Made by a program: the position numbers and the translations under genes. Shown here piece after piece: positions 7,381-16,329 of a DNA stretch of 43,809 bases. Source of the stretch: Deltaproteobacteria bacterium (GTDB lineage: Bacteria > Myxococcota_A > Polyangia > Polyangiales > JADJMO01); the NCBI GenBank assembly GCA_016182965.1, contig JACPFM010000040.1, positions 1 through 43,809 on the forward strand, written 5' to 3'. Position 1 is the stretch's first letter. The number at the start of each line of letters is the position of its first letter. Below the pieces are notes generated by a model that was not told where the DNA came from, did not search any database, and worked only from the letters and a program-made list of their open reading frames with translations.

Positions 7381-9219
7381 ATGGACGCCGAGGTCGAAGC
7401 GCTCGCCAGAGCCCTGCGTCTGCCGGAGGCGAGGGCGCTCGCGATGTCGCGCGGGGAGCTGGTGCGCGCGCTCGAGCTCTCGATCGAAGCGCGCGACGAG
7501 GGCGCGATCGCCGAGATCGCCGCCGCGATCGGCGAACTGCCGGGCGATCGCCGCGCCTCGATCGGGGCGCGGGCCCGCGCCGCCGCGACGCGCATGCGCG
7601 ATCCGCTCGCCGAAGGACTCGTCGCCGAGGCGACCGGCGCGCTCGACGACGCGATCGCGCTCTTCGAGCGCGCCGAGGCGTTCGCGCACGCCGCGCGCGT
7701 GCACCGGAGCCGCGGCGAGACGGCGAAGGCCGGGCGCGCGCTCGAACGGCACGTGCAGCGCGATCCGACCGACGTGGTCGCCCGCAAGCAGCTCGCGGAG
7801 CTGTTGCTCGGCGTCGGCCGCCCCGACGCGGCGCTGCGGGTGGCCTCCGGCATCGAGGGCGACGAGGCGGTGACCGAGCTCCGCGCGCGCGCCCATCGTC
7901 TGCTCGGCCTCGCCGGCGACGCGTCCGCTCCGGCCCCATCGGCGCTGCACGGAGGAGCCCCCGAGCTCGCCGACGTGCGCCTGTTGTTCGGGCGCTACGA
8001 GGTCGTGCGCGAGGTGGCGTCGACGCCGTCCTCGCGCGTCCTCGAGGCGCGCGATCGCCTGGATCCGCTCCATCCGCGCGTCGCGCTGAAGATCTTCATC
8101 GGCACCGGCCACGCGGGCGCCGGGCGCGACGCGCTCGTGCGGTTCCGGCGCGAGGTCGAGGCGCTCGCCGCGATCGAGGCGACGAGCGTGCTGAAACCCC
8201 GCGCGTTCCTCGACGAGGGGCCGACGCTGGTGCTGCCGTGGGCCGCGGGCGGGAGCGTCGCGGATCTGCTGGCGCGCGCGGTCCCGTCGCCGCGGCGTGC
8301 CGCGGAGATCATCACGCGCGTCGTCGAGGCGCTCGACGCCGCGCACCGTCGCGGCGTCATCCACCGCGACGTGAAGCCGGCGAACGTCCTGCTCGACGAA
8401 GCCGGCGGCGCGTACCTCGCCGATTTCGGCGTGGCCCACCTCGGCGACGCCACCGCCACCGCGACCGCCGGCGTCATCGGGACGATCCGCTACATGTCGC
8501 CCGAGCAACGGCGCGGCGAGCCGGCGACCACGCGGAGCGATCTGTACTCGGTCGGCGTGGTGCTCGCCGATCTCCTCGGGCTGCCGGTCGATCCGGCGGC
8601 GTGGGGCGCCGCGCCGGCCGAGGTGGCGCGGCTGCTCTCGACGCTGCTCGCCGACGATCCGAGCGCGCGCCCTGCGGACGCGGCCGCCGCGCGCGCGGCG
8701 GTGGCGTCGATCGCGTGGCCCGACGAGCCGCTCGCGCAGGCCCTCCCGGCCTCCGGCCCTCCGAGCCTCCGGCCCTCCAGCCCGCCGCGGGGCGCGCGGT
8801 TCGAGCCGCGCGGCGAGCGCGTGCGCGACGTGCTCCTCGAGCGCGACGAGATCCGCATCGGCCCCGACGATCCGCGGTACGCGTGGGCGGTGGCGCTCGC
8901 GGGGGTGGCGCACCCGTCGTTGCCGACGGTGCTCGGCGCCGATGGCGACGGCGAGACGCTGCGCGTCGAGGCCTTCGCCGGCCCGCCGGCCGACGCGCTC
9001 ACCGATGCGGAGGTCGACGACCTGCGGAGCGCGCTGTCGCTGCTGCACCGCGCCGGGGTCGCGCATGGCGCCGTCGCCGAGTCGATCGTGCGCAGCGGTC
9101 GCTCGGTCGTCCTGACGGCGCCGAGCGCCGAGGCGACCGGCGAGACGCCGAGCGGCGATCTCGCGGCGCTCGGGCGGGTCGCGCGCGTCACGCGCGTCAC
9201 GCGCGTCACGCGAAGTTGA
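7381..9219 (+). CDS. Ser/Thr protein kinase with TPR-like N-terminus and a truncated second kinase-like domain
   Basis: Residues 1-195 are Ala-rich helices that look like degenerate TPRs. A complete Hanks-type kinase covers about 205-450, with VALKIF (ATP Lys near 237), HRDVKPANVLL (328-338), ADFGVAHLG, GTIRYMSPEQ and SDLYSVGVVL. After a Pro-rich linker, residues ~470-612 resemble a second kinase without its key residues: LLHRAGVAHGAVAESIV matches the catalytic loop but lacks the HRD Asp and the Lys. This second domain stops right after SGDLAALGRV, the position of the F helix. The gene then ends in three perfect 9-bp repeats encoding RVT units and a TGA. It is a cytoplasmic kinase with no membrane helix seen. 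It abuts the convergent permease gene with no gap. Confidence 0.85.
   Translation: MDAEVEALARALRLPEARALAMSRGELVRALELSIEARDEGAIAEIAAAIGELPGDRRASIGARARAAATRMRDPLAEGLVAEATGALDDAIALFERAEAFAHAARVHRSRGETAKAGRALERHVQRDPTDVVARKQLAELLLGVGRPDAALRVASGIEGDEAVTELRARAHRLLGLAGDASAPAPSALHGGAPELADVRLLFGRYEVVREVASTPSSRVLEARDRLDPLHPRVALKIFIGTGHAGAGRDALVRFRREVEALAAIEATSVLKPRAFLDEGPTLVLPWAAGGSVADLLARAVPSPRRAAEIITRVVEALDAAHRRGVIHRDVKPANVLLDEAGGAYLADFGVAHLGDATATATAGVIGTIRYMSPEQRRGEPATTRSDLYSVGVVLADLLGLPVDPAAWGAAPAEVARLLSTLLADDPSARPADAAAARAAVASIAWPDEPLAQALPASGPPSLRPSSPPRGARFEPRGERVRDVLLERDEIRIGPDDPRYAWAVALAGVAHPSLPTVLGADGDGETLRVEAFAGPPADALTDAEVDDLRSALSLLHRAGVAHGAVAESIVRSGRSVVLTAPSAEATGETPSGDLAALGRVARVTRVTRVTRS
9182..9208 (+). 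repeat. Three perfect 9-bp tandem repeats at the 3' end of the kinase gene
   Basis: The unit CGCGCGTCA occurs three times in a row and encodes repeated Arg-Val-Thr at the C-terminus, nine bases before the stop codon. As the unit is a multiple of three, copy-number changes would stay in frame. Confidence 0.85.
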
Positions 9220-9981
9220 TCAGCGCTTCGGATCGGCGATCGCCTGAAGGACCAGGGCGCCGACGCAGAGCGCGCCGGTGCCGACGAGCAGCACGTGCGG
9301 CGCGCGCAAGCTCGCGCCGACGCCCTGATCGATGAGCGCGCCGAGCGCCACGCCGTCGGACGGACCGAGGCCGAGGAAGGAGAGTGCCGCGTCGGCCACG
9401 AGCAGCGCCGAAGCGCTCGATCCGAGCTGCGCCCGCGCCACCGGCAGCGTGGCCGGGATGGCGTGACGGACCAGCACTCGGTGCGCGGGCGCACCGAGCG
9501 CGCGCGCGGCCTCGACGTACTGCAGGCCGCGGACGACGCGCAGCTCCGAGAGCGCGAGCCGCGCGAACGGCGCCCAGGCCGTGGCGAGCAGCACGACCGC
9601 GACGTGGACGCGCGTCGGGCGCGGGATCGCGGCGAGCACGCCGAGCGCGACGACGAACGAGGGAAACGCCTGCACGAAATCGCACATGCGCTGCACATGG
9701 CGCGCGGTGCTTCCTCCACGCAGCCCCGCCCACGCGCCGAGCGACGTGCCGATCGCGAGGGCGAGCGCGGCGACGACGGCGGCGAGCGCCATCCCGCGCA
9801 ACAGCGCCTCCGAAGACAAGGCGAGCAGATCGACCCCGCCCTCACCGCACCCGAAGGGGTGGCTCCCCGAAGGACGCGCGAGCTCCGCCGAGAGATCGAG
9901 CCGGCGCGGATCGGCGCTGCGGGCCGCGCGGACCACCAGCGCGACAAGGATCAGCGCCGCCGGCCAGACGAGCCTGCTCAT
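9220..9981 (-). CDS. ABC transporter permease, DppC/OppC-like
   Basis: A 253-residue integral membrane protein starting MSRLVWPAALILVALVV. It has about six predicted membrane segments and the BPD_transp_1 EAA loop (YVEAARALGAPAHRVLVRHA), by which such permeases dock to their ATPase. ADAALSFLGLG near the C-terminus is typical of the DppC/OppC half of peptide/nickel importers. The ATG at 9981 overlaps the stop of the DppB-like gene (ATGA). Neither ATP-binding nor substrate-binding subunits are next to it. The substrate is therefore unknown; peptides or a metal chelate are the family defaults. Confidence 0.85.
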   Translation of the reverse strand: MSRLVWPAALILVALVVRAARSADPRRLDLSAELARPSGSHPFGCGEGGVDLLALSSEALLRGMALAAVVAALALAIGTSLGAWAGLRGGSTARHVQRMCDFVQAFPSFVVALGVLAAIPRPTRVHVAVVLLATAWAPFARLALSELRVVRGLQYVEAARALGAPAHRVLVRHAIPATLPVARAQLGSSASALLVADAALSFLGLGPSDGVALGALIDQGVGASLRAPHVLLVGTGALCVGALVLQAIADPKR

Positions 9982-10931
9982 GCGCGGGCCCTCGGGTCGA
10001 GCGCCGCGTGGACGCGAGTGCCCGCCGCCTGCACCACCACGAAGAGCGCCGCGGCGACGATCACCGCGGCCTCCAGCACCGGCAGATCCCTGGCAGCGAG
10101 CGCCTCGGCGACGACGGTGCCGAGGCCCCGACGCTCGAGGAGGCGCTCGAGCACCACCGCGCCGCCGAGCAGCGCGCCGAGCTGCGCGGCGACCACGGTC
10201 ACGATGGGCCCCACGCACGTCGGCAGCGCGTGGACGAGCCACACACGGAGGCTCCCGAGGCCCTTGGCGCGCGCGACCTGGAGGAACGGGCTCTGCGCCG
10301 CCACCTCGAGCGACGCGCGCGCGATGCGACCGACCGCGGCGCCGAGCGGCAGCGACAGGAGCGCCGCCGCGTAGAGCAGCCCGCGCGCGCCGGCGTCGGG
10401 ATCGGCGGGCAGGGGGACCCAGCGCAGGCGAACGGCGAGCACCCAGGTCGCCGCCGGCGCGAACGCGAGCAGCGGCACCGACGCTCCGAGCGCGATGAGC
10501 CGGTCGGCGACGCGCCCGGCGACGCGCCGCCTCAGCGCCACCGAGCAGAGGGCCAGCGCGATCCCGAGCGTGGCCCCGAGCGCCACCGACGAGGCCGCCA
10601 GGAGCGCCGTCGCCGGCAGCGCGTCGAGCACCAGCGTCGCGGCGTCGACGTCCGGCCGGCGCAGCGAGGGGCCGACCTGTCCGTGCGCGAGCGACCCGAG
10701 GAAGCGGCCGTACTGACGCGCGAGCGGCTCGTCGAGGTGCAGCTGCGCGCGCAGCGCCGCGCGCTCCGCCTCGCCCGCCTGATCGCCGAGGACGAGCGCG
10801 GTCGGATCGCCCGGCAGCAGCCGGAAGGCGAAGAAGACGACCGTACCGACGAGCAGCACCACCAGCGCCGCGCCGATCACCCCGGCGAGCCAAGCGCCGA
10901 CGCGATCGAGCGCCGGACGCCGGGTCGTCAC
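9978..10931 (-). CDS. ABC transporter permease, DppB/OppB-like
   Basis: A 317-residue partner permease. After the GTG at 10931 comes the DppB-type N-terminus: a first membrane segment, FRLLPGDPTALVLGDQA, a large periplasmic loop, further membrane helices, and the EAA loop FLQVARAKGLGSLRVWLVHALP. The GTG start overlaps the stop of the upstream lipoprotein gene (GTGA) and its own stop overlaps the DppC start (ATGA), so all three genes are translationally coupled. A longer open frame upstream was rejected because it is Arg-rich and lies over the lipoprotein gene. Confidence 0.85.
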   Translation of the reverse strand: MTTRRPALDRVGAWLAGVIGAALVVLLVGTVVFFAFRLLPGDPTALVLGDQAGEAERAALRAQLHLDEPLARQYGRFLGSLAHGQVGPSLRRPDVDAATLVLDALPATALLAASSVALGATLGIALALCSVALRRRVAGRVADRLIALGASVPLLAFAPAATWVLAVRLRWVPLPADPDAGARGLLYAAALLSLPLGAAVGRIARASLEVAAQSPFLQVARAKGLGSLRVWLVHALPTCVGPIVTVVAAQLGALLGGAVVLERLLERRGLGTVVAEALAARDLPVLEAAVIVAAALFVVVQAAGTRVHAALDPRARA

Positions 10932-11296
10932 GGCAGGCAGACGGTGCGGTAGTCGGGGCTGCCCTCGTTGATGCGCCCGTCGCGCTCCTTCGGGTCGACG
11001 CAGACGTACCCGGCGCGGCAGTCGGACGCCTCCTCGCAGCCGCGCACGCAGAAGCGTCGCGCGAACCGCTCGGAGGTCGGGTGGAACTCGACGCACACCG
11101 CCTCCGAGGGGCAGGTCCCCGGATCGCAGTTGAACATCGTGCAGTACCCGTCGGGCATCGACGTGTCGCACAGGCGATCGCCCGTGATGCTGCAGTCGGT
11201 GGAGACCTTGCAGGAGTCACCGATCTCGGGCTTGCAGCCGACCAGCGCGGGCGCGAGCAGCGCCAACGCGCAGAGGAGCATGGAGAGCCGGTTCAT
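10928..11296 (-). CDS. Small Cys-rich lipoprotein
   Basis: A 122-residue precursor. The ATG at 11296 gives a clean lipoprotein signal MNRLSMLLCALALLAPALVG-C. The mature part has about a dozen Cys in the spaced pattern common in myxobacterial surface lipoproteins (DSCKVSTDCS, GYCTMFNCDPGTC, CEEASDCRAGYVC), presumably disulfide-bonded. It is the first gene of a tightly overlapping operon with the DppB- and DppC-like permeases. It is much too small to be a standard Dpp/Opp substrate-binding protein. Its role beside the transporter is unknown. Confidence 0.75.
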   Translation of the reverse strand: MNRLSMLLCALALLAPALVGCKPEIGDSCKVSTDCSITGDRLCDTSMPDGYCTMFNCDPGTCPSEAVCVEFHPTSERFARRFCVRGCEEASDCRAGYVCVDPKERDGRINEGSPDYRTVCLP

Positions 11297-11313
11297 CCGA
11301 CACGGGACCCTAG

Positions 11314-11733
<420 letters not shown>

Positions 11734-11737
11734 TCGG

Positions 11738-12455
11738 ATGAAGCTCGCCGCGCTGGCGGTCTCGTGCGCGGCGCTCGGCTGCGCCGCGACCTCGCCGTTG
11801 CTCGTCGAGCCGCGGCTGCAGCACGGCGGCGACGTCCGCATGCAGGTGGGCGCCGCGGCGGTCGCGCCGATCGCCGGCGATCTCGGCGAGATCCGCGGGG
11901 CGCGCGATCGGCTCGGGAGCTACGCGGCCACGCCATCGCCGATCTCGACCGAGGAGGCGCTGCCCGCCATCGCGCTCGCGTTCGGCGCGCGGCCGGGCGT
12001 GGCGCCGGTGATCCGGTCGACTGTCGGCCTGTCGAAGACGGTCGAGGCGAACGTCCAGCGCGGTGGGGCGCACGCTGCTTCGCTACCGACCGGCCGACGG
12101 CTACCTCGGCGGCGTGATCACCGACGACGTGCGCGGGTTCGGCGGCTCGGTGCCGGTCATCCTCGGCTGGCAGAGCGACGCCGGGCTCCTCATCGCGTAC
12201 CTCGGGGCGATCGTCGGCTACGAGCAGGTCGTCGGCCGCGTGGCGTTCGGCAGCGATGCTCTCGCGCGCAAGGTCACCATCGAGCACGTCGACGGCGCGG
12301 CCATCCTCGGCGTAGGCGTCGGCTTCCGGAAGCTCCGGGTCGGGGTCGAGCTCGGTGCGCGACGCGACTGGCTCGACGCGACGATCGACGACACCAAAGG
12401 CAAGGTGTCCGTGATCAGCCTCACGCCGGCCTTCGCGCTCGGCTTCACGCTCTGA
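11738..12455 (+). pseudogene. Lipoprotein-like gene with a one-base frameshift
   Basis: The first frame encodes a lipoprotein signal (MKLAALAVSCAALG-C) and about 110 residues up to VEANVQRGG. The continuation lies in the next frame, starting with RTLLRYRPADGYLGG and running to FALGFTL. Removing one G from the GGGG run at 12065-12068 joins them into one 238-residue protein. The C-terminal half has alternating strands and a terminal aromatic-hydrophobic pattern (SVISLTPAFALGFTL) like an outer-membrane or beta-sandwich protein. I recognise no family. The shift may be a real mutation or a base-call error; both halves still look like constrained coding sequence, so error or a very recent mutation is likely. 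Confidence 0.65.
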
Positions 12456-12489
12456 ACGAGCGCTCTCGATTCGCGCGCCGACGACTGCG

Positions 12490-14181
12490 TCACGCGCGCC
12501 GGCGCAGGCTCGCGACGAAGTACGAGTCGGTGCCGTGCAGGTGCGTGAGGATGCGGCCCTGCGTCGCGTCGTCCGAGAAGAGCCTCGTCGCGATCGGCGC
12601 GTCGAACGCGACGAGCTCGAGGTCCTTGCGCGCGTCGAGCACGCGCGCGACGACCGCCTCGGCCTCGTCGCGCAGCACGCTGCAGACCGCGTAGACCAGC
12701 CGGCCGCCGGGGCGCACCACGCTCGCGGCGTTGCTCAGGATGGCGACCTGCGTGTTGGCGAGCTCGATCAGATCGAGGGCCTGGCGCCGCGTCTGGATCT
12801 CGGGTCGCCTACGGATGGTGCCCGTGCCGCTGCATGGCGCGTCGACCAGGACGCGGTCGTAGGTGTCGAGCGGGACGTCGCCGGTGCCGACGGCCCAGTC
12901 CACGCCGTACGTCACCGCCTTGGCCAGCTTCAGGCGCGTGAGCTCGTTGTCGAGGCGCGAGAGCTTGTCGGGGTGAAGGTCGGCGGCGTCGAGGCGACCG
13001 AGCGCGCGGCCGTCGTCGGACTCGAGCGCCTCGGCGAGCAGAGAGGTCTTGTTGCCGCGTCCGGCGCACGCGTCGAGGACGATCTCGCCCGGGCGAACGC
13101 CGAGCAGGTGACCCACGAGCTGCGAGCCCTCTTCCTGGATCGTCCAGGCGCCCTCGGCGTAGCCGGGGAGCTGGTGCGGATCGCCGGCGTTGCGCACGCG
13201 GATCGCGCCCGGCGCCTGATCGGCCGCGTCGATCTTCGCGTTGGGTGCCGCCTCGCGGAGCTTGGTGACCCACGCGTCGCGCGTGGCCTCGACGCCGGCG
13301 CCGCCGTTGCGGACGCGCAGGTTGATCGGCGGCGGCACCGGGCCGGCCATGAGCAGCGCGTCGGTCGCGTCTTCGCCGATCGAGCGCTCGAGGGCGCGGC
13401 GGAGCCACGGCGCGGTCGCCTCCTTGTAGGCGAGCGGCGGACGCGGGAGCGGCGCCGTCTCGGCGCTCGCTGCGAGCTGCCGGAGCGCGCCGTTGGCGAA
13501 GCCGCCGACCGCACGCCCCTTGGTCGCGCGCACGGCCTCGACCGCCTCGGAGACGGCGGCGAACGCGGGGATGCGCGTGTAGTGGATCTGGTAGGCCGCC
13601 ACGAGGAGCAGCGCGCGCGTGCGCGGGTCGAGGGCCTGGATCCCGCGCGGGGTGACCGCCTCGACCGACTTCTCGAGGAGCGGCTTGAGGCGCAGCGTGC
13701 CGTACAGCAGCTCGGTTGCGAGCGCGCGATCGCGCGGCGAGAGCTGCGCCGCCCGCTTGAGCTCGTGATCGAGCACGGCCGCGGCGAACGCGCCGTCGCG
13801 CTCGACCCGCGCCACCACCTCGGCGGCGATGTTCCGCGGCGTGGGCGGGAGCTGCACGCCACCGCGACGGAACGGGCGCTTGAAGTCGCCCCCTCCGTGA
13901 GACCCGGGCGCGCGAGGGGAGCGAGCCGGCGAGCTCGTGGGCGCGGGCTGCTCGAGGATCACGCGCCGGCGAGGGCTCGGCGGCGGAGCGGTGGGCGGCG
14001 TCGGCGAGGCGGCGAGCGGCGGGGGACGCACCTCGCCGCCCTGCTCGGAGGACGGGGGGCGAGCGCGGATCGTCTCGACCTCGACTTCGACCCGCCGAGG
14101 CCGCACGCCCGGTCGAGGAGAGCCCTTGCCGTCTCGGGCGCCCGCCGGCGAACCGTCGCCCTTCCGATCCCCGGAGCTCAT
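12490..14181 (-). CDS. rsmB: 16S rRNA m5C967 methyltransferase RsmB (NusB domain plus SAM methyltransferase)
   Basis: A NusB-like RNA-binding domain (from PRNIAAEVVARVERDGAF onward) is followed by a Rossmann methyltransferase of the NOL1/NOP2/Sun family. It has motif I DACAGRGNKT, motif IV VDAPCSGTGTIRRRPEI with one conserved Cys, and motif VI VYAVCSVLRDEAE with the catalytic Cys. The enzyme makes 5-methylcytosine in 16S rRNA. About 115 residues at the N-terminus are a disordered Pro/Arg/Ser-rich extension not found in E. coli RsmB. The ATG at 14181 is chosen; a TTG at 14223 would add 14 residues. The gene lies downstream of rseP on the same strand. Confidence 0.9.
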   Translation of the reverse strand: MSSGDRKGDGSPAGARDGKGSPRPGVRPRRVEVEVETIRARPPSSEQGGEVRPPPLAASPTPPTAPPPSPRRRVILEQPAPTSSPARSPRAPGSHGGGDFKRPFRRGGVQLPPTPRNIAAEVVARVERDGAFAAAVLDHELKRAAQLSPRDRALATELLYGTLRLKPLLEKSVEAVTPRGIQALDPRTRALLLVAAYQIHYTRIPAFAAVSEAVEAVRATKGRAVGGFANGALRQLAASAETAPLPRPPLAYKEATAPWLRRALERSIGEDATDALLMAGPVPPPINLRVRNGGAGVEATRDAWVTKLREAAPNAKIDAADQAPGAIRVRNAGDPHQLPGYAEGAWTIQEEGSQLVGHLLGVRPGEIVLDACAGRGNKTSLLAEALESDDGRALGRLDAADLHPDKLSRLDNELTRLKLAKAVTYGVDWAVGTGDVPLDTYDRVLVDAPCSGTGTIRRRPEIQTRRQALDLIELANTQVAILSNAASVVRPGGRLVYAVCSVLRDEAEAVVARVLDARKDLELVAFDAPIATRLFSDDATQGRILTHLHGTDSYFVASLRRRA

Positions 14182-14264
14182 CGCCCCTTCGATGCCACGT
14201 CCACGCGACCGACGCGATACCAAAGATCAGGTGTGCACGGCCCAGGTCCGATCACCGCGCGCTT

Positions 14265-15947
14265 TCACCGCGCAAGGAGATCGTTTCGCACGGCGATCAC
14301 CATGATGGCCAGAAGCAGCACCAGCCCGAGGAAGCTCAGCACCTCCCGGACGCGAAGGGGAACGGGCCGTCCCATCAGGCGCTCCACGCCGAGGTAGAGG
14401 AGCTGCCCGCCGTCGAGCGTCGGGATCGGCAGCAGGTTCAACAACCCGAGGTTCACCGAGATCACGGCCATCACCCAGAGGAACTCCCGGGTGCCACGCG
14501 CGCCCGCGCGCCCGGCGACGTCGTAGATCGAGAGGGGTCCGGCGATCGCGCGGACGTCGAGCTTGCCCTGCACGAGGTGCAGCGCCGAGGTGCCGACGAA
14601 TTTCACGACGCGCACCGTCTCGCCGATCGCCAGCGAGGCGGCCCGTCGGAGCGGCGCCGGCTCGTCGATCATCGGCGCCGGCACCGTCGGCACCCAGTGC
14701 GTCGATCGGAAGGCGTAGCGCTCGACGTGCTCGCCGGTCGCGTCGATCCACTCTTCCTTGCGCACGCGCAACAGGCCCGTCATCGGCTTGCCCTCGCGCG
14801 TCCAGCCGATCTCGCGCGTGCGATCGCCGCCTGCGACGAGGTCCTCGACGAACGCGGCCCACGCGCGGACCGGCTGGCCGTCGAGCGTCTGCACGCGATC
14901 GCCTGCGCGCAGGCCGGCCTGCCACTCGGAGGACCCTTCGGGGACGCTGGACACGTATAGATCGGTCGATTCGATGCCCGCGCGCTGCATGCCGTCGACG
15001 TCGAGGCGCTGCGGATCCTGCGTCTCGGGCGCGAGCAACGCGACGCCCGCTTCGTACACCGCGAGATCGAGCAGCGCGGTGCCCTCGGGGAACCCGATCG
15101 TCGTCGGACGCAGGTAGTTCACCGGGACGGCGGTGCCGCGGTTGTCGCGCAGTCGTCGCTCGAGGTCGACGAACTTCGGGGTCGCCGCGCCGCCGACGTG
15201 GGTCACCACGTCGAACGTGCGGAGCCCCGCGCGAAACGCGGGCGAGCCCGGGCCGGCGATGCCGATCGCAGCTGCGAGCGGCGACGGTCCGATGCCGATG
15301 CGACCGACCGACGTCACCACCCCGAGCTGCGTGACGTGCGCGGCGCGCGCGACGACGTGCACGGCGATGCGCTGCTCGCGCGACTGACCCGACTCCTCGA
15401 CCACGCGGATCGCCTCGATCGCGAGCCTCTTGTCGGGGCTCTCCGCGATGCGCGCCTGGACCTCGCCGAACGTGCGCACCTCGCGCCCGTCGATCGCGAC
15501 GATGCGATCGCCGACCTGCAGCAGCCCCGAGGCCGGCGAGCCGGCCACCACGACGCCCACGACCGGCGGCACCTGCTTTCCCGCGTCGAGCGAGGTGCCG
15601 AAGAAGAGGAACACCGGCAGGAGGACGTTCATCGTCGGCCCGGCCAATGCGATCACGGCGCGCCGGAGGACCGACTGCGCCTCGTAGGTGCGCCCGCGAT
15701 CCTCCGGCGCCAGCGCTTCGGCTCGATCGCGACCGTCGGACTGCTGCAGCAGGCGCACGAAGCCTCCGAACGGCAGCAGGCCGATCTGGAAGGTCGTCTC
15801 GCGCCCGCGCAGCCGAAGGATGGGCGGCCCGAAGCCGAGGGAGAACGTCAGCACTTTCACGCCGAGCGCGCGCGCGGCCACGAAATGCCCGAGCTCGTGC
15901 ACCAGCACGAGCGCACCGACGAGCAGGACGAAGAAGACCAGATCCAT
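14265..15947 (-). CDS. rseP: RseP-type site-2 zinc metalloprotease with PDZ domains
   Basis: An inner-membrane intramembrane protease of 560 residues, longer than E. coli RseP (~450). The first membrane helix holds the zinc site VHELGHF (His 17, Glu 18, His 21). The last third holds NLLPIPTLDGGQLL, which supplies the third ligand Asp in the LDG motif of family M50. Between them are PDZ segments (SPASGLLQVGDRIVAIDG; EWQAGLRAGDRVQTLDG) and probably a third degenerate one, accounting for the extra length. The ATG at 15947 gives the usual MDLVFFVLLV start. Homologues cleave anti-sigma factors in the envelope-stress pathway and remnant signal peptides. Confidence 0.92.
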   Translation of the reverse strand: MDLVFFVLLVGALVLVHELGHFVAARALGVKVLTFSLGFGPPILRLRGRETTFQIGLLPFGGFVRLLQQSDGRDRAEALAPEDRGRTYEAQSVLRRAVIALAGPTMNVLLPVFLFFGTSLDAGKQVPPVVGVVVAGSPASGLLQVGDRIVAIDGREVRTFGEVQARIAESPDKRLAIEAIRVVEESGQSREQRIAVHVVARAAHVTQLGVVTSVGRIGIGPSPLAAAIGIAGPGSPAFRAGLRTFDVVTHVGGAATPKFVDLERRLRDNRGTAVPVNYLRPTTIGFPEGTALLDLAVYEAGVALLAPETQDPQRLDVDGMQRAGIESTDLYVSSVPEGSSEWQAGLRAGDRVQTLDGQPVRAWAAFVEDLVAGGDRTREIGWTREGKPMTGLLRVRKEEWIDATGEHVERYAFRSTHWVPTVPAPMIDEPAPLRRAASLAIGETVRVVKFVGTSALHLVQGKLDVRAIAGPLSIYDVAGRAGARGTREFLWVMAVISVNLGLLNLLPIPTLDGGQLLYLGVERLMGRPVPLRVREVLSFLGLVLLLAIMVIAVRNDLLAR

Positions 15948-16032
15948 GGCGCGTCCGCCCGGCGTGAGGCGCGCAAAACGCCGCACGACCGGCCCGGCTT
16001 GTGCTTCCCGAGTCCGTGCTTACCTCTGAGTC

Positions 16033-16317
16033 ATGATTCCGGTCCAGATGATCCGCGTGGGCATGGGGGACGAGACGATCCATGTCCCGGTCTTCCGTCT
16101 CCCATACGTCGGCGGTCGGGACGGTTTCGCCGCAGCGGGCGGCTTCTTCGTGACGGGCGACGGCGAGTACGGGGTGGTGGTCGGCGGCGAGGTGCCCATC
16201 GAGCAGGTGGCCGAGGTCGCCGCGGCCGAGCTTCGCAAGAACCTGCCGCGGCTGACGGCGCTCGTCCGCGACCAGTTCGCGAAGCTCACGAACGAGCAAC
16301 GCTCTCACATGTCCTGA
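16033..16317 (+). CDS. Small conserved-looking protein of unknown function
   Basis: A 94-residue protein without signal peptide or membrane helix. The first half is glycine- and aromatic-rich with beta character (HVPVFRLPYVGG, GGFFVTGDGEYGVVVGG). The second half is an amphipathic helix pair (PIEQVAEVAAAELRKNLPRL). I recognise no family. Its third-position GC bias matches coding sequence and the EamA transporter gene starts 12 bases after its stop, which supports a real gene in a two-gene operon. Confidence 0.65.
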   Translation: MIPVQMIRVGMGDETIHVPVFRLPYVGGRDGFAAAGGFFVTGDGEYGVVVGGEVPIEQVAEVAAAELRKNLPRLTALVRDQFAKLTNEQRSHMS

Positions 16318-16329
16318 TATCTCTCGCGC

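Noticed and set aside
4521..7853. An 1110-residue minus-strand open frame
   Set aside because: It is a shadow of the plus-strand lipoprotein, peptidase and kinase genes. Its composition is Arg/Ser low-complexity and no domain is visible.
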